DNA of 64,000 nt from Imbricaverruca yamaguchii (GCA_034440575.1 JAOTOL010001599.1:1830501-1894500), one strand, 5' to 3'. Counted from the first letter of the stretch, positions 21,318 to 32,814 are shown. Program-made: numbers and translations. Notes: generated by a model not told the origin, from the letters alone.

Positions 21318-21392
21318 GATCACGAGGTAGACTGGCACTGGGGATCACGAGGTAGACTGGCACTGGGGATCACGAGGTAGACTGGCACTGGG
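21318..21392. repeat. 25-bp repeat, three copies
   Basis: Units start at 21318, 21343 and 21368, each GATCACGAGGTAGACTGGCA followed by CTGGG. Near-identical. Located in the loop of the inverted duplication. Confidence 0.93.
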
Positions 21393-21416
21393 TGATCACG
21401 GCTGTGATTGCCGCCA

Positions 21417-21577
21417 GATATCGCCGCCAGGGATAGCCGCCATGGATCGCCGCCAGGGATCGCCGCCAGGGATCGCCGCCAGGGATCGCCGCCAGGGATC
21501 GCCGTCAGGAATCGCCGCCAGGGATCGCCGCCAGGGATCGCCGCCAGGGATCGCCGCCAGGGATCGCCGCCAGGGAT
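21417..21577. repeat. 13-bp GGATCGCCGCCAG minisatellite
   Basis: About 12 units of GGATCGCCGCCAG with a few variants (TAGCCGCCATGG, GCCGTCAGGAATC). It ends exactly where the right arm of the inverted duplication begins. The - frame through it is open because the unit has no stop and the period is one over a multiple of three. Confidence 0.94.
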
Positions 21578-21673
21578 CGAAGATTGATTGTAGCTGGCGG
21601 TAGCAACTGGCCCTCCGACAGCCAGCCCCGAGGGCAGTGGTCCTGCCGTGGCCAGCCAGCCCTCTGGCGGCAG
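21578..21673 (-). repeat. right arm of the inverted duplication
   Basis: Begins CGAAGATTGATTGTAGCTGG and runs to CCCTCTGGCGGCAG. It is the reverse complement of 21087-21186 at about 90 percent by eye. A transcript across both arms could fold into a long double-stranded hairpin. Confidence 0.9.
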
Positions 21674-23775
21674 CCACCTCTCCGACGGCAGCCACCCCTC
21701 CGACGGCAGCCGCTGCTGGGACGCCAGCCGTCTGGCGGCGAGCTCGTGACCGGACCGGCTGCCCCCGTGACCCGACGCTCGGAGGTCAGGCGGCTCGCCG
21801 CCCGCGGCCACCACGCTGATGGTCCAGAACGGCCACTCAGTTGCAGCGAGCGCTGGCTGGCGTCGGGGCAACGACCCCATGTCTGTTGTCTCGGGTAGCC
21901 ACCTGTCGCCAGAGTGACTGAATTCTAGTGATCTGGTCGACACAACTAGGCGGAGGAGCTGGCGGCCTGCATTTTGAACATCAAAATTCTGGCTCTGCAC
22001 TGGTGTTCCTCTGTCTTTCTTCTTTCTTCAACCTAAAAATCCTAGCCATAGAGGTTCTTCTGGTATATGTGGCCTTCACAAGTTTCCTGTCGGCTCAGCC
22101 TTTGCAACGTACAAAGAGTGTTGCTGCATTGTGTTAGGCTGACAGTGGCTGTTGATTGCGTGGCTGCTGAATACCGTGATGTTCATTCTACTTTAGCCTA
22201 GGAAAGGTATTCTTAAAGCGGGTTTTAAGTCGGGCGAGTTATACAATGTGAGTCGCAACCCACGCAATGCGATATAATTTTCTAATCCACGCAGTGTGGG
22301 GGGAAGGTCAATTTGACATCCACTAACTTTTGTTCTAAGCAGGTTTGAGGGACACGGTGAACGGCATGGCGTAGTTACGCCCTTGAACTTGAGTCACTTG
22401 CAATAGGTTTCTCTATCTATTTCGGTTGACTTTTGGATTGAGGGAAAGCAGGTAGTCGTCGGGATGCAGCTACACACTCGTCTTCGCCAATGCTTCTGGA
22501 CAATGGTCACGAAATAAGCACGATTTCATGCTTCAGTATTGATGATATGCGAACTAAAAACTTAGTCTAGCACAGGTGGCACGTGCAAAGGCCAAGGCCA
22601 CCGATCCCGTCAAGGTTAAAAACTCGTAAATATGTGATGATTTTTTTTAGGTAAGACGACAATTTGCGAAATATATAGCAATCAGGAAAAACCCATAAAT
22701 TCCACTAAATACAAACAATGTTTTCCACCCATCTTAAACTTTCTGTTGAGTAAAAATGATGTTTTGGAAATTATTGAAAGAAATACGAGACAAAGAACAA
22801 AAAGCAATGTCGAATTTAGGAGCACGAATCACGTCGGATGTGAACTGGGTGTGCAAAAGTATATTGGCTAGCCACTTTTTGCTTATAAATATTTCGTATT
22901 TCATCCACTAGAGTGCCTGGCATATATGTACCTTCGGAACATATCAAGTCATATCTAGGCTGACCTGACTTGACAATGCCTTGAAATATGGCACGCTTTT
23001 AGAGGATATAATCTGGCACTACATACATTTCGGTTGGTGAAAAATGTTAATTAACAACGAAATTATGAGCAAGGAAACTTTGTTTCTCTTTTAACATTTG
23101 ATTTAACAAAGGGGCGTCATCTGGGGTTACGTTGTGTACTTCTCCTTTTCTCACCATTTGTCTTTCCACCCATCTCCCACTTTTAACTGAATATTGCATG
23201 GCTTGGTTATGAAAAATGTTCAATGCACATTTAAAACTGTATTGAGAAAAGGTCTTGACCTGACATTGATCCGTGCCAGCTCCGATATATTACGAGCCTA
23301 GAACCCAATGTTGCGACACCATGTGCACAAATGACGCCACGGAATATCTGCAAAATGTCAAGGAATTGCACGAACGGTTTCGGACCTACAATCAGGAAAT
23401 ATGGAAGAGCTGAGTGGGGTGGGTCAACTTAATCCCGGCCCATCTTCACCGCCCCCGCCCCTCCCCCACACACTGCAAGGGTTAAACAAACGACGTCTAT
23501 GCGGTGGACAAGATCCACGATTATAGAGAACAGGACCCCATTTTCGCCGTCAATCATTCTCTTACACTTTTTCCGCACCACGTTCTCTGGAGCTGCAATG
23601 CCCGTCGACCATTGCCCTACACTTCTCTCACCTCATGGTTCCTAGAAACACCATCGTGCAGTTCTTCTGAACTATAGCCTGATGGCACGTGCCATAAACA
23701 CAGCCATGTGCCTGGGCGTGCGAGTTTCAACGCGACCTGTCCCGCACCCACGGCCATGTACAACCTCCGACTGCC
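21674..23775. other. unique DNA; GC-rich to 21900 then AT-rich
   Basis: 21674-21740 continues as short CCGACGGCAGCCACC repeats. After about 21900 the sequence is AT-rich with no array. No open frame longer than 70 codons lies in 22140-23600. Texture suggests old transposon-derived DNA, unclassified. Confidence 0.4.
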
Positions 23776-23789
23776 CGGGATCCCTGAGC

Positions 23790-23833
23790 GATCCGGATCC
23801 ATGAGTGATCCGGATCCCTGACTGATCCGGATC
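23790..23833. repeat. three 17-bp units, each a GATCCGGATC palindrome
   Basis: GATCCGGATC, an exact 10-bp palindrome, starts at 23790, 23807 and 23824, with CATGAGT or CCTGACT linkers. A partial copy (GGGATCCCTGAGC) precedes it. Confidence 0.9.
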
Positions 23834-24555
23834 CACGTCCGCGTGCTGCCGAGTGTGCCCGACCGACGGACGTGCGGCTCATCAGTGCTCGGTGCTCACG
23901 GTCGTCAGCCTCCGAGTGCCTGGTGCGTGGATGCACCGACCCGACGGCCGTGCATGGATCGGTGCCGAGCCGTGCGCGGCGTCATGCACGGCCGGCAGTA
24001 GTGCAGCTGCACCATTGTGCACTTGATGGAAATAATTGGTCTGCACTGATTCAATAGGTGGGTCGGCGATGAACCACGGCCTGCACGCGGCGGTGGGGAA
24101 CACAACGAGTCGTGGAGTAGACCAGTACGCCTACTGCAATCGGACATGTGCACGGTCTTTCGAGCTGAATTAACGGATGCCTGTCACGTGCTCTCACAGC
24201 ACGGTGTCTGGCTCTGTTTGCGGTCCTATGCTCATGCTCCGATTAACTGCGGTGAGCCAAATATAGGTGAACTGGTGACGTTCGGCGGACATGCTTGCGC
24301 ACCGAATATTAATGTGACACGCGAAAGCCTGCTACTTTCCTCAACACCCGAAACAATTATCAACACTATTTGGCACGAAAATGCATGATGCATGTCCACG
24401 TGACCAGAACTTCTCATGGTCCGACTGTTGATGACGCACTTACCGGTCAGTGCCGCACTAGACAATATTACTGCTTTAGAAAGCAGGACTTACGGGCGGT
24501 ATTCTTGTGTGTGCACTTGCGTCCTTATTTAGCGGTAGCAGTACGGGCAGGTGAG
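23834..24555. other. GC-rich then mixed DNA, nothing recognised
   Basis: CpG-rich to about 24110, with conflicting 60-80 codon frames on both strands, then AT-balanced. No gene supported. Confidence 0.4.
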
Positions 24556-24596
24556 ATTGTGTGTGTATGTGTGTGTGTGTGTGTGTGGGGGGGGGG
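24556..24596 (+). repeat. (GT)n microsatellite ending in a G run
   Basis: GT dinucleotides with one GTATGT interruption, running into ten G at 24587-24596. A similar (TG)n plus G-run pair occurs at 53128-53155. Confidence 0.92.
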
Positions 24597-25573
24597 TCAT
24601 TTGAACCCTCCCATGATATTTTTATGGTGGATTTGAGGTGATTTCTGAATGGTAGATAGTACATCTGAGATAGTCTGGATGATTTGCAGTGGTATGGTAG
24701 ATCTGAGGAAACATAATAAATCTGGAGTAACTACTGAATTGTTAGCGCCATCACTTAACAATGTTAGTGCATTCCAATGCATAATTTGCATATATTCTGA
24801 CAAAAATGCGATCTGGGGTCTTAAAACACCGGACTCAAAATCAAAGGTGGGTCAAAGTTAGGACGGATCAAAGTCAGGCCGTAACCTCGTTCCAGTAATG
24901 TTTTGAGATGTGTATAGAAACTTTTTCGTAAGCAAACCATGCAGTATCCGGTCCAAATGGAAATCTGTATGTTATATGATTGCAAAATGTAAGAATACAA
25001 AATATGAGCTGAGTTCGGGGCCCCTGGTCAAATGAGGGCCTAGACTACAACCATGTTTCTTTGCATATAACGTTGTTAATATTCAGTACTGTTGAAAGCA
25101 CCGAATTTAAATGAAAGTAAATTATCCTATGTAAAGGGGTACGATGCTTCAAGTTATTATAATTTCCGCAGTGAGAAATGAACTGAAATGCCCTGAAGGT
25201 ACATGCATTCCAAACACTCCAGAGGCTAAAATATGGACTAGGACGAAGTAAAAACAGCCAAAGGAGGGCAATGTTATGCACATAATTAATTACGGATGTA
25301 ATCGGGCCTTTAACATACGTGTTAACGTTTTAATATCGATTTTTGAAAGAACAAATATCAAAGATTGTCAATAATTTCAGATTATATGTTTAATTATCCA
25401 AGGGTGAAGCATTTTTTAAAAAGCAAAAAACGCTCGTTAAAAAATTCGTTGTTTAATAAGCATAAAAAAGCAAAAGCATTAGTTTAAAAAAATAACGTTA
25501 CAAAATTTTTTTTAATTTGAAACCACAATTATCATTGATGGCATTCATTACATTTCTCCATGTACCATCTGTT
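24597..25573. other. AT-rich unique DNA, nothing recognised
   Basis: From 25300 to 25560 it is very A/T-rich with poly-A and poly-T runs and little else. Confidence 0.4.
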
Positions 25574-25593
25574 TCGAAAATGATCATTTTCGA
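25574..25593. other. 20-bp perfect palindrome
   Basis: TCGAAAATGATCATTTTCGA equals its own reverse complement. It lies in AT-rich DNA and is followed 100 bp later by a cluster of GTATAC and CAGTATAC words (25690-25790). Confidence 0.9.
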
Positions 25594-26261
25594 CAGTTCG
25601 TCACATATTACCAGTTAGTTGACCTTGACGAGATCGATGGCGTTGATCTTTTTACGCGCCACCTGTGTTGGACGAAGACTTCAGTTTGCATATCATCAAT
25701 ATTGAAGCAGTATACTACAATATACAGTATACAGTATGCAATAAAGCAGTATATATGGAATAAACAGTATACAGTATACTTAATATTGAGTCCTATTTGT
25801 TTACTAAAGTAATGTATCACCAAAGACTACGGCGAAGGCGGGTGACTACTGCATCTGAACATTGAACTGTCTGTTCCGATCTGGAAGGCCAACCAAAATA
25901 GATGAAGATAATATTCGAAGTAACGCTAAAGGTGTCAGGATGTAGCCACGCCATGCAGATTGCAGCATTCCTCCATCCTTAGAAGAAAAGTTAGTGGAAG
26001 GGCTGAGAGTGGTCGCAAATTGATGCTCTCCACGTGCTGCGTGGGGTAGAGTATCTGCTTGTACTGCGAGGGCTAAGCGAGTGTGACGATGGAGCAGCTA
26101 GAAGTCGCATTGGAGGGCGATCAGGTAATTATTAGCGCGGTGGTGTCAGAGGCGGTACCTCCCGACTGGTAGCACAGATTCGGGTTGAACACAGATGAAA
26201 CGCCAGTTCAGTGCTAGGGGAAAGGCATTCCTAGCGCATGGATGCGGCGGCGAGTACATGG
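25594..26261. other. AT-rich DNA with CAGTATAC cryptic repeat, then unique
   Basis: 25690-25790 has several CAGTATAC, GTATACT and AATATAC words. 25800-26261 is unique with no gene seen. Confidence 0.45.
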
Positions 26262-26505
26262 CTCCACGTGCGATCATGGGCACGGCGACCACTACACGGC
26301 TGCACGTGCGATCATGGACACGACGGCTACTACACGGCTACACGTGCGATTATGGACACGGCGGCCACCACACGGCTGCACGTGCGATTATGGACACGGC
26401 GACCGCTACACGGTTACATGTGCGATCATGGACACGGCGACCACTACACGGCTACACATGCGAGCATGGACACGACGACCGCTACACGGTTACATGTGCG
26501 ATCGA
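26262..26505. repeat. 38-bp minisatellite with an E-box in every unit
   Basis: Seven units at exact 38-bp spacing. The E-box positions are 26265, 26303, 26341, 26379 (all CACGTG), 26417 (CATGTG), 26455 (CACATG) and 26493 (CATGTG). The core is CACGTGCGATCATGGACACG followed by GCGACCACTACACGGCTA-like sequence. The three variants are what CpG deamination of CACGTG would yield, and all remain CANNTG. Frames through it are open in all three + phases because of the period and are not credible genes. The unit does not align with the 38-bp unit at 7330 apart from the E-box. Confidence 0.94.
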
Positions 26506-27034
26506 GAAAGAAACGCAGTTAGTCAGAGGATAACTGAAGCAAATTAAATGACTTGGTCCGATACAAAAATGTCACATTTCATAGCCAACAGAAAACAGGA
26601 CACTAAGACGATGCACAGTGCATATCCGTGGTCGAAAAAAGTGTGCAGACAGGCAGAGTGGGAAATAAAAGCAACACCGCATACAGGAACGAAAATTGAA
26701 AGATAGCTTTGGAGCAGATTACAGCAGACTTCCACGAAAGTTATGCAGAACAGTCATGCGGTGTAAAATTCTTCAAAAGAAGTAGTAAATTATGGTGTGT
26801 CAAGCAACAAAAAGATCAGTCTTCAGGAGAATGAAGATGGTCACAAAAACGGAGGCGGACCACCCCCAACCGAGCCACCATCATACATCATTGAAGTAAC
26901 CGAAATATATTCCAATGCCGACTCCTTTGTTGGTGTCAGCGAGCATCTGGAGATGGAGTCAACACCCCCACCACTCCTCATTCTTCCACCCCAACGCACT
27001 AACACAGCCACCTGCAGTTGATGACTCGCTGTGC
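26506..27034. other. unique DNA, nothing recognised
   Basis: AT-rich to 26840, then C-rich. A 74-codon + frame at 26797-27021 ends at the following array and has no known domain. Confidence 0.35.
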
Positions 27035-27315
27035 AACGAAAGGCCCCAGCACAGTGCCAAATGTACCCACCAGCTACGCGACAGATGGCCCCAGCACAGT
27101 ACCAGATTTATCCACCAGCTACGTGATAGATGACCCCAGCACAGTGCCAAACGTACCCACCACTTCGCGATAGATGGCCCCATTACAGTATCAAATGTAC
27201 CCACCAGCCAAGCGATAGATGGCCCAGCACAATACAAAATGTACCCGCCAGCTACGCGATAGATGGCCCCAGCGCAGTACCAAATGTACCCACCAGCTAC
27301 GCGACAGATGACCTG
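27035..27315. repeat. 45-bp minisatellite, about six copies
   Basis: Unit contains GATAGATGGCCCCAGCACAG, then TACCAAATGTACCCACCAGC and TACGC. Period 45 is seen from GACAGATGG (27080) to GATAGATGA (27125). Moderately diverged, with one shortened copy near 27215. Period is divisible by three, giving a 15-residue repeat in open frames on both strands. Confidence 0.92.
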
Positions 27316-28589
27316 TCGATCCCGAAATGCCAATAATCTTCTCGCCGTATACTCGTCACAGTATTCTGTGAGGAAATCGATCGATGCATTCTTCCTCTCG
27401 CCTGATGTCCTACAGAATGAGCGGCAGGACGCCAGGCTTATCTTGAGCCACAGAAGGCGTCAACTCCGACCTGTGTCAGCTGGCCCTCGGCCCCGACTGA
27501 GACCGTTAGTGCAGGCAATGAAGTGGCTCCGGTCATACTGAGCAAGCCGCACTTTCTCGAACTCTAACTCTCCAACTCCAACACTATGATCCTGACTGCA
27601 GTCCCTAGTCGATCCAAATCACAACATCGGACCACTTCTAACTCAATTGCACACGATGCGTTCCACACTTCTCATAGCTACAGTAAAGCAAATGACAGCA
27701 TCTGACATCGGTAACAGCATTAGTGCATCAGTCAGCCAGGATGGAATTCTTTTTCATTAATTCTGCCCATCTCTTTGTTGTTGCAACTAGCTGGGTGACG
27801 GTTCAAGATTCGACATGCGAATCACGTGTCAGCTTAGTCGTCTACTGACCCTTGCCCTGGCCAGACAGGTGGCTAGCCAAGGTTCCGGTCGTGAGTCACC
27901 ACGTTATCAGGCGGCTGACGAAGCGGTCCGTCACGTGGCTTGATATCGGGACCGATAAGGCACTGTGTGCATTGGCCGTGCATGGGTTGTGTCGACAGCC
28001 AGATGGCGTGACGCCGTGTGTCACTGGCGGAGGGGGGGGAGGGGGCGGGACCCGTGACGTGACATTGTCATAATATTGTCATCAGGTGTTACGGTTTAAT
28101 AAGAGCCACAATGGCTCGTCTGGGTCAAGCATGTAAAGAGAAGCCACTACATGTCTGTAAGAAAACATATTCAAACACCCTAATCGATACTATATCCTCA
28201 GCTCTAAAGAAACTCTACCTCAGCATATCCAGCCCTGTTGACTCGATCTCGCATAATACACCCGTGGATCGAGTAATGCACGAGTAATCGCTACACACGC
28301 GTGACTGACCTATATCAATCTCTTCATCTGCCCAATTTCTCATCTTCGCGCCACATAGCTTGCAATTCAAATATAACATTATTGGACTTACATAATTTGC
28401 CCAACCTACTTACAAGCACATTCAGTCAGAGATCCCCCCATCACCGGCAGCACATTCCTTTGACCAATCATCTTTTGACTGAAAGCTTGTTGGAATATTA
28501 ATTGAAAAGTTGTTGGCATTACAATGCGGCCAGGTGGCCTGCTGTCATTTGCGTGTTAAGGAGATCAGTCACAGTCACCAATCACAATA
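27316..28589. other. unique DNA, nothing recognised
   Basis: Mixed composition with a G-rich stretch at 28028-28050 (AGGGGGGGGAGGGGGCGGG). Short frames only. Confidence 0.4.
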
Positions 28590-28770
28590 ATCAATCACAA
28601 TCAACATTTGCAATCAGTAGTCACGATGAGCACACATCAGTGACGATAATCCCTATCAGTCACGATCATCTGTCGTCCGATACACACATCTCACGATAAT
28701 CACTCATCAGCCACCATCAACTGTCATGAGCCACATCAGCCACATAAATCAGAATCACTCATCACTCATC
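28590..28770. repeat. degenerate CATCAGTCAC-type short repeat
   Basis: Words CATCAGCCAC, CAGTCACGATCATC and AATCACTCATCA recur at irregular 20-25 bp spacing. Weak, old repeat. Confidence 0.6.
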
Positions 28771-29034
28771 AGCCACAGCGGCCAAGTGTCGACGCGCCAG
28801 GTGTCGCGCTGCCACTCTGTCGTGCCGCTGACGTGTGTCATCTGACACACCGCCACACTGGTGTCAGATACGATGACACCACGACGGCGCAAAGCGGATA
28901 TCTCCAGGTCAGCGATGCTCGCTTAATTCGGCCGGTTCGGCAGTGCTCACTGTCGGTTCGCATTATTTGCACGTTTTCACATATTGTGTTCGGCACGTTT
29001 CATCGCCGACCGCCGCATTCCAATCCCCGTTATA

Positions 29035-29400
29035 GTACATCGTACATAGTACACCGCTACAGTACACCGTTGCAGTTTTCCGTTACAACACGCCATTATA
29101 GCGCATCATACGCCATTAAAGTCCGCCGTTATAGCACATCGTACGCCGTTGCAGTACCTCGTCACAGTATGTTGTTAACGCCGTTACAGTAAGCCGTTGA
29201 AGTGCATTGTACGCCGTTGCAGTACGCCGTTGCAGTTCGCCGTTACAGTCCACCGTTACAGCAAGCCGTTGCAGTGCCTCGTTGCGGTACGTTGTTACGG
29301 TGTGCGGTACAGCGCGCCGTTACAGTACGCCGTTATAGTGCATCGTACGCCGCTACAGTACGTTGTTACAGTAGGTCGTTGCAGTCCGCCGTTATGAGTG
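29035..29400. repeat. ~12-bp GCCGTTACAGTA minisatellite
   Basis: About 30 units of GCCGTTGCAGTAC, GCCGTTACAGTA and CGTTGTTACAGT variants, mostly 12 bp with indels. + frames encode Tyr/Ser/Arg-rich repeats and are not credible. 29172-29395 is the cleanest part. Confidence 0.88.
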
Positions 29401-31235
29401 CATCGCTGCACGCCGTAAGACTCATCCTTCCGATGAGCTTCAGGCAGTGCGGTACAGTAGTGTCTCCGCACTCCCGCTCGTCATGTAGCCTTCCATTAGA
29501 GGCTGCATCAGCAGAATGTACGTCAGAGGGGCAGGTGAGGGGGAGGGCTTATCGGACAGAAGGAAGGGAAGGAGGTGGGGTTGGGGTCCATCCGGTTACC
29601 AATCGCGCCAACGGAAATTGCTGTGTAGCTGCATTAGGCCTTTAAAACGAAATGGAGAAATGGTCTCGTTATGCCATCCCGGGATATATCCCGGGAAAAT
29701 GGCCCGTTGTGCCAATCAGGTACTATTCGAGAATAGAAAAAGGTGGCCTTGAGCATATCAGGATGCTTCAACTCTGTTCCAAAGCAGCCTCTTTTAACCC
29801 CCCAAATGCTCTGCTTCTCTCGTGAGATATTCGGATAGTGTCTCCTTAAAATATATTATCTAGTAAGGTACATCGGACTCACACCTAAGCTCATTTATGG
29901 TTACGTTGAGTCAAAAGTATAACTCAACGTTCATGACATAGACTAAACGTATTTGTCATAACAACATAAAGCTAAATATAAAGGTAAGTTGGCCATGTCG
30001 CATTGCATTTACGGTTGTTTCGCCCATCATTGTTTGCTTTTTGACGTGAGTCATTGAGGTGAAAACATGCATCCAGCTAGCGGCTCCATGAAATGTTCCG
30101 CCGCAAAATTGTTTGCGACCAAGAGCGAGGACTGATCAACTTCTCCTAAGCCCCCAGGCCAATGTCACAACCAGATAGAAGGCTCACTATCTTTTGTGGC
30201 AACGCACATTAGCTAACAGAGCCACCGGAGTGAAGGTGTTCGGGCGGAGGCTGCTAATGCTGTCGAGGTTGATCCTCCACTTGGTCCCTCCTACTGCCAC
30301 ATCGGATGGCTTCGGTGAGTGGAGCCAGCTAGTTTTCTACGACAGCTCTGAAGCATCTAGCTGCCGGTCGGCGGAAATTCCTCCACTGAAATCAGTGGGG
30401 ATGATAAGCATCTGAGGCGTCTTCTTTCCAGACAGAGGAAGAAGGCAAAGTCGAAGTTGAGATGCCTCGCAGGAGCTTCCGCATTTCCCCCGCCGAGGAG
30501 CCGCCAGCACGACGAAGATGTAGATTGTACTTCCACGGATGGCGAACGTCCTAATTTAAGGGGGTGGGGATACGGGGCAGTTTTGGCCTGCTTAATTTCA
30601 GTCGAAGCCATAGGTCAATGCTAAGTTTCCGGATTTATATGGGGGAGGGGGCCCTGCCCTGGTACCGAACGCTTGGTTCTCCGCCTATGTTTGCTTGTTG
30701 GCTATGTGTGTCATGTTTTCAAACCAGATTATGTATAGTAGCTATAAAATATGACTAGAAGTTTAAAAAAAACTGAATAGTGTATGTTGCACGATGTATG
30801 CTGAATAATAATGTGTATTGCATTTATTGTTTCAGCTGTTAAGTGTTCACAACTTTATCATCTGAAGAAGCGTTCAAGCTAATTCAATGCCTACTATCAG
30901 CCTGAGGAAGAGTTTAGATGGTGACGCCTAGCCAATAGGTACATTGAAGGTAGTAGGCATCCTCACATAGACATGTGCCTGGCAGAATATACTGGCAGCA
31001 AGTGGCATGCGATTATGTCATGCTTAATCGTGTAAGCTTTAGTCATTCCCCAGTATTTGTGCCCATTGATTTTCCGCAGTGGAAGCGATCCGGTGGCTAT
31101 GCCATCCACAAAATAACCACCTGCGGAAACCGCAACTAGCCTTGACACGAGACCAGTCAGAGTATGGTGACCGATCACGTGGTGGGTGCAGTGGCGTCGC
31201 CACGAAATACTTCCAGGGAGCAATGTTGAAAGGGG
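29401..31235. other. unique DNA with one long palindrome; no gene seen
   Basis: Contains the 20-bp palindrome at 29677 and a 10-bp-arm inverted repeat (ATGCCTACTA at 30887, TAGTAGGCAT at 30951). Words such as ATCTGAAGAAGCG and CAGCCTGAGGAAGAG near 30860-30910 resemble retroelement 3' UTRs, without further support. Confidence 0.35.
29677..29696. other. 20-bp perfect palindrome
   Basis: TCCCGGGATATATCCCGGGA is self-complementary: two CCCGGG blocks around ATATAT. It could extrude a cruciform or bind a dimer. Confidence 0.9.
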
Positions 31236-32352
31236 GCCTCCTATCCCCTGCTGGACTCCTCTTCCAACTTACAAGCAACCTTTCCTATCTCAGTTGCCTT
31301 GATATTTTCTGGGAACCTTCTTACCCGTCTTGAAACCTTCTTTCTCGCCAGGGAGCCATCCCTCTTACTTAATGGCCTTTCTCTCCTATTTTGGGGGCCT
31401 CCTCGTTCATCATGGGGTCTCATTTCCAATCTTATGTCGTACTCTTCCGGATAAGGTGGCTCCTGCCACGCTTCTTGATCATCCTTTTCTAGCTTAGTGG
31501 AACCTTACCCATTTTGGGGCCTGCTTTTGCGCCTCCGAAACCTCATTTCATATCCACTGGCTTTATCTTCCGTCTTAGGGCCTCCTCTCATTTCCTGGGG
31601 TTTCACTTCCCGTATTGGGACCTCCTTTGCAATAATGAAGGCATCCTTTGAAATCCTGGGCCTCCTTTGCAATCCTGAGGGAATCATTGGAAATCATGGG
31701 GCCTCCTTTGCATTTATGGGGCCTCATTTGCATTTCTGGGGCCTCCTTTGCAATCCTGGGGGGGGGGCTCATTTATAGTCCTGGGCCCTCCTTTGGAATC
31801 ACGGGGTCTTCTTTGCAATCATGGGGACTCTCATTTGCAATCCTGGGGGCTTCCGTGCCAATTGTTGGCACTCTCTTGATTTCTGGGGCCTCCTATTCTC
31901 TTCTAAGTGACCCATTTTTCAAATTAGGGGCCTCCTCTCACGTATTGGAGGCATTCTCACCTGTGTCTGGAGCCTCATTACCCTCCTAGCAGGGTACTTT
32001 TGTGTCATGGTCCTAAATATTCTCTCCTAGGGTCCTCCTCTTCCAAAATATGGGCCTCATCTGGCTGGTCTCAATGGCCTTTTCTCATTCCTGCAGAGAC
32101 CTTCTCACCCATATTGGGGCTCCCTCTTGCGTCCGAAGAAATATCTCCTATCATTCCTTATTTTCTCTTGTAGGGGTCTCCTGTTCCATCTTGGAAGCCT
32201 CGTTTTCTAAATTAAGAATGTCCTGCCACCTATCGGAAACCTTCCTGTCTAACATGGATGGCTTTCTGCCCGTCTTGGTGGCATCCTTTTCATCCTGGGT
32301 GCATTCTCCAAATATCTGTCCAACGTCTCTTACTAGGACCTGATTAGATTTC
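31236..32352. repeat. long degenerate array (GGGCCTCCTTTGCAATCCTG type)
   Basis: About 40 diverged units of roughly 23-30 bp. The most regular part is 31620-31860, where GGGGCCTCCTTTGCAATC recurs. Ends are very diverged, and a 10-base G run lies at 31758-31767. On the - strand it recalls the short array at 8031-8320. A LINE tail abuts its right end. Confidence 0.8.
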
Positions 32353-32379
32353 CCGGGAGTCCCGTTGCCGGTCTTGGAG

Positions 32380-32690
32380 GCATAAAGACATAAAGACATA
32401 AAATATTAGTGCAACTATGAGCCACAGGGCCCTTCTTGGTTGCACTCTGTACACTCAACCAGTTGCCCACCAAATCCGTTAATCAGCCCTCCCTGTAATA
32501 CTGAAAAACAAGCCCTCTATTCTTATAATGATTATCTATGCTGTTTTTAAAGATGTTCAATGCTCTGCTACTGACAATGGTTTCTGGCAGCTGGTCCCAG
32601 TGTTCTACTACCATAGGCCTGCTTGACAGGATGATCATCTGTCCCGTCGGCCTCCTTGCTTGACATTTTTCCTCTGCATTTCCGGATAGG
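32380..32690 (-). mobile_element. LINE 3' end, CR1/jockey-like C-terminus and tail
   Basis: The - strand frame ending at 32483 encodes QARRPTGQMIILSSRPMVV, EHWDQLPETIVSSRALNIFK and NSIDNHYKN, the usual C-terminal W..LP..VV....LN.FK...D pattern of CR1/jockey-type LINE reverse transcriptase proteins. About 80 bp downstream on - comes a tail of TATGTCTT repeats (32380-32400), an 8-bp unit as expected for CR1-clade 3' ends. It is strongly 5'-truncated: the RT domain is absent. The upstream boundary near 32690 is approximate. Confidence 0.78.
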
Positions 32691-32814
32691 GCCTCCACAA
32701 ACTTCAAGAGGGGGGGCTCCCACAGTTTCACGGCAGAAGGGGCGACTGCCACCTCTGCCCCGTCCGCGGCGGCGCCCCTGAGTGGGTAGCGTGGTTAGCA
32801 CGTGACCGCAAGGT
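32691..32814. other. GC-rich spacer
   Basis: Short CpG-containing stretch between the LINE fragment and the next repeat. Nothing else seen. Confidence 0.35.
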
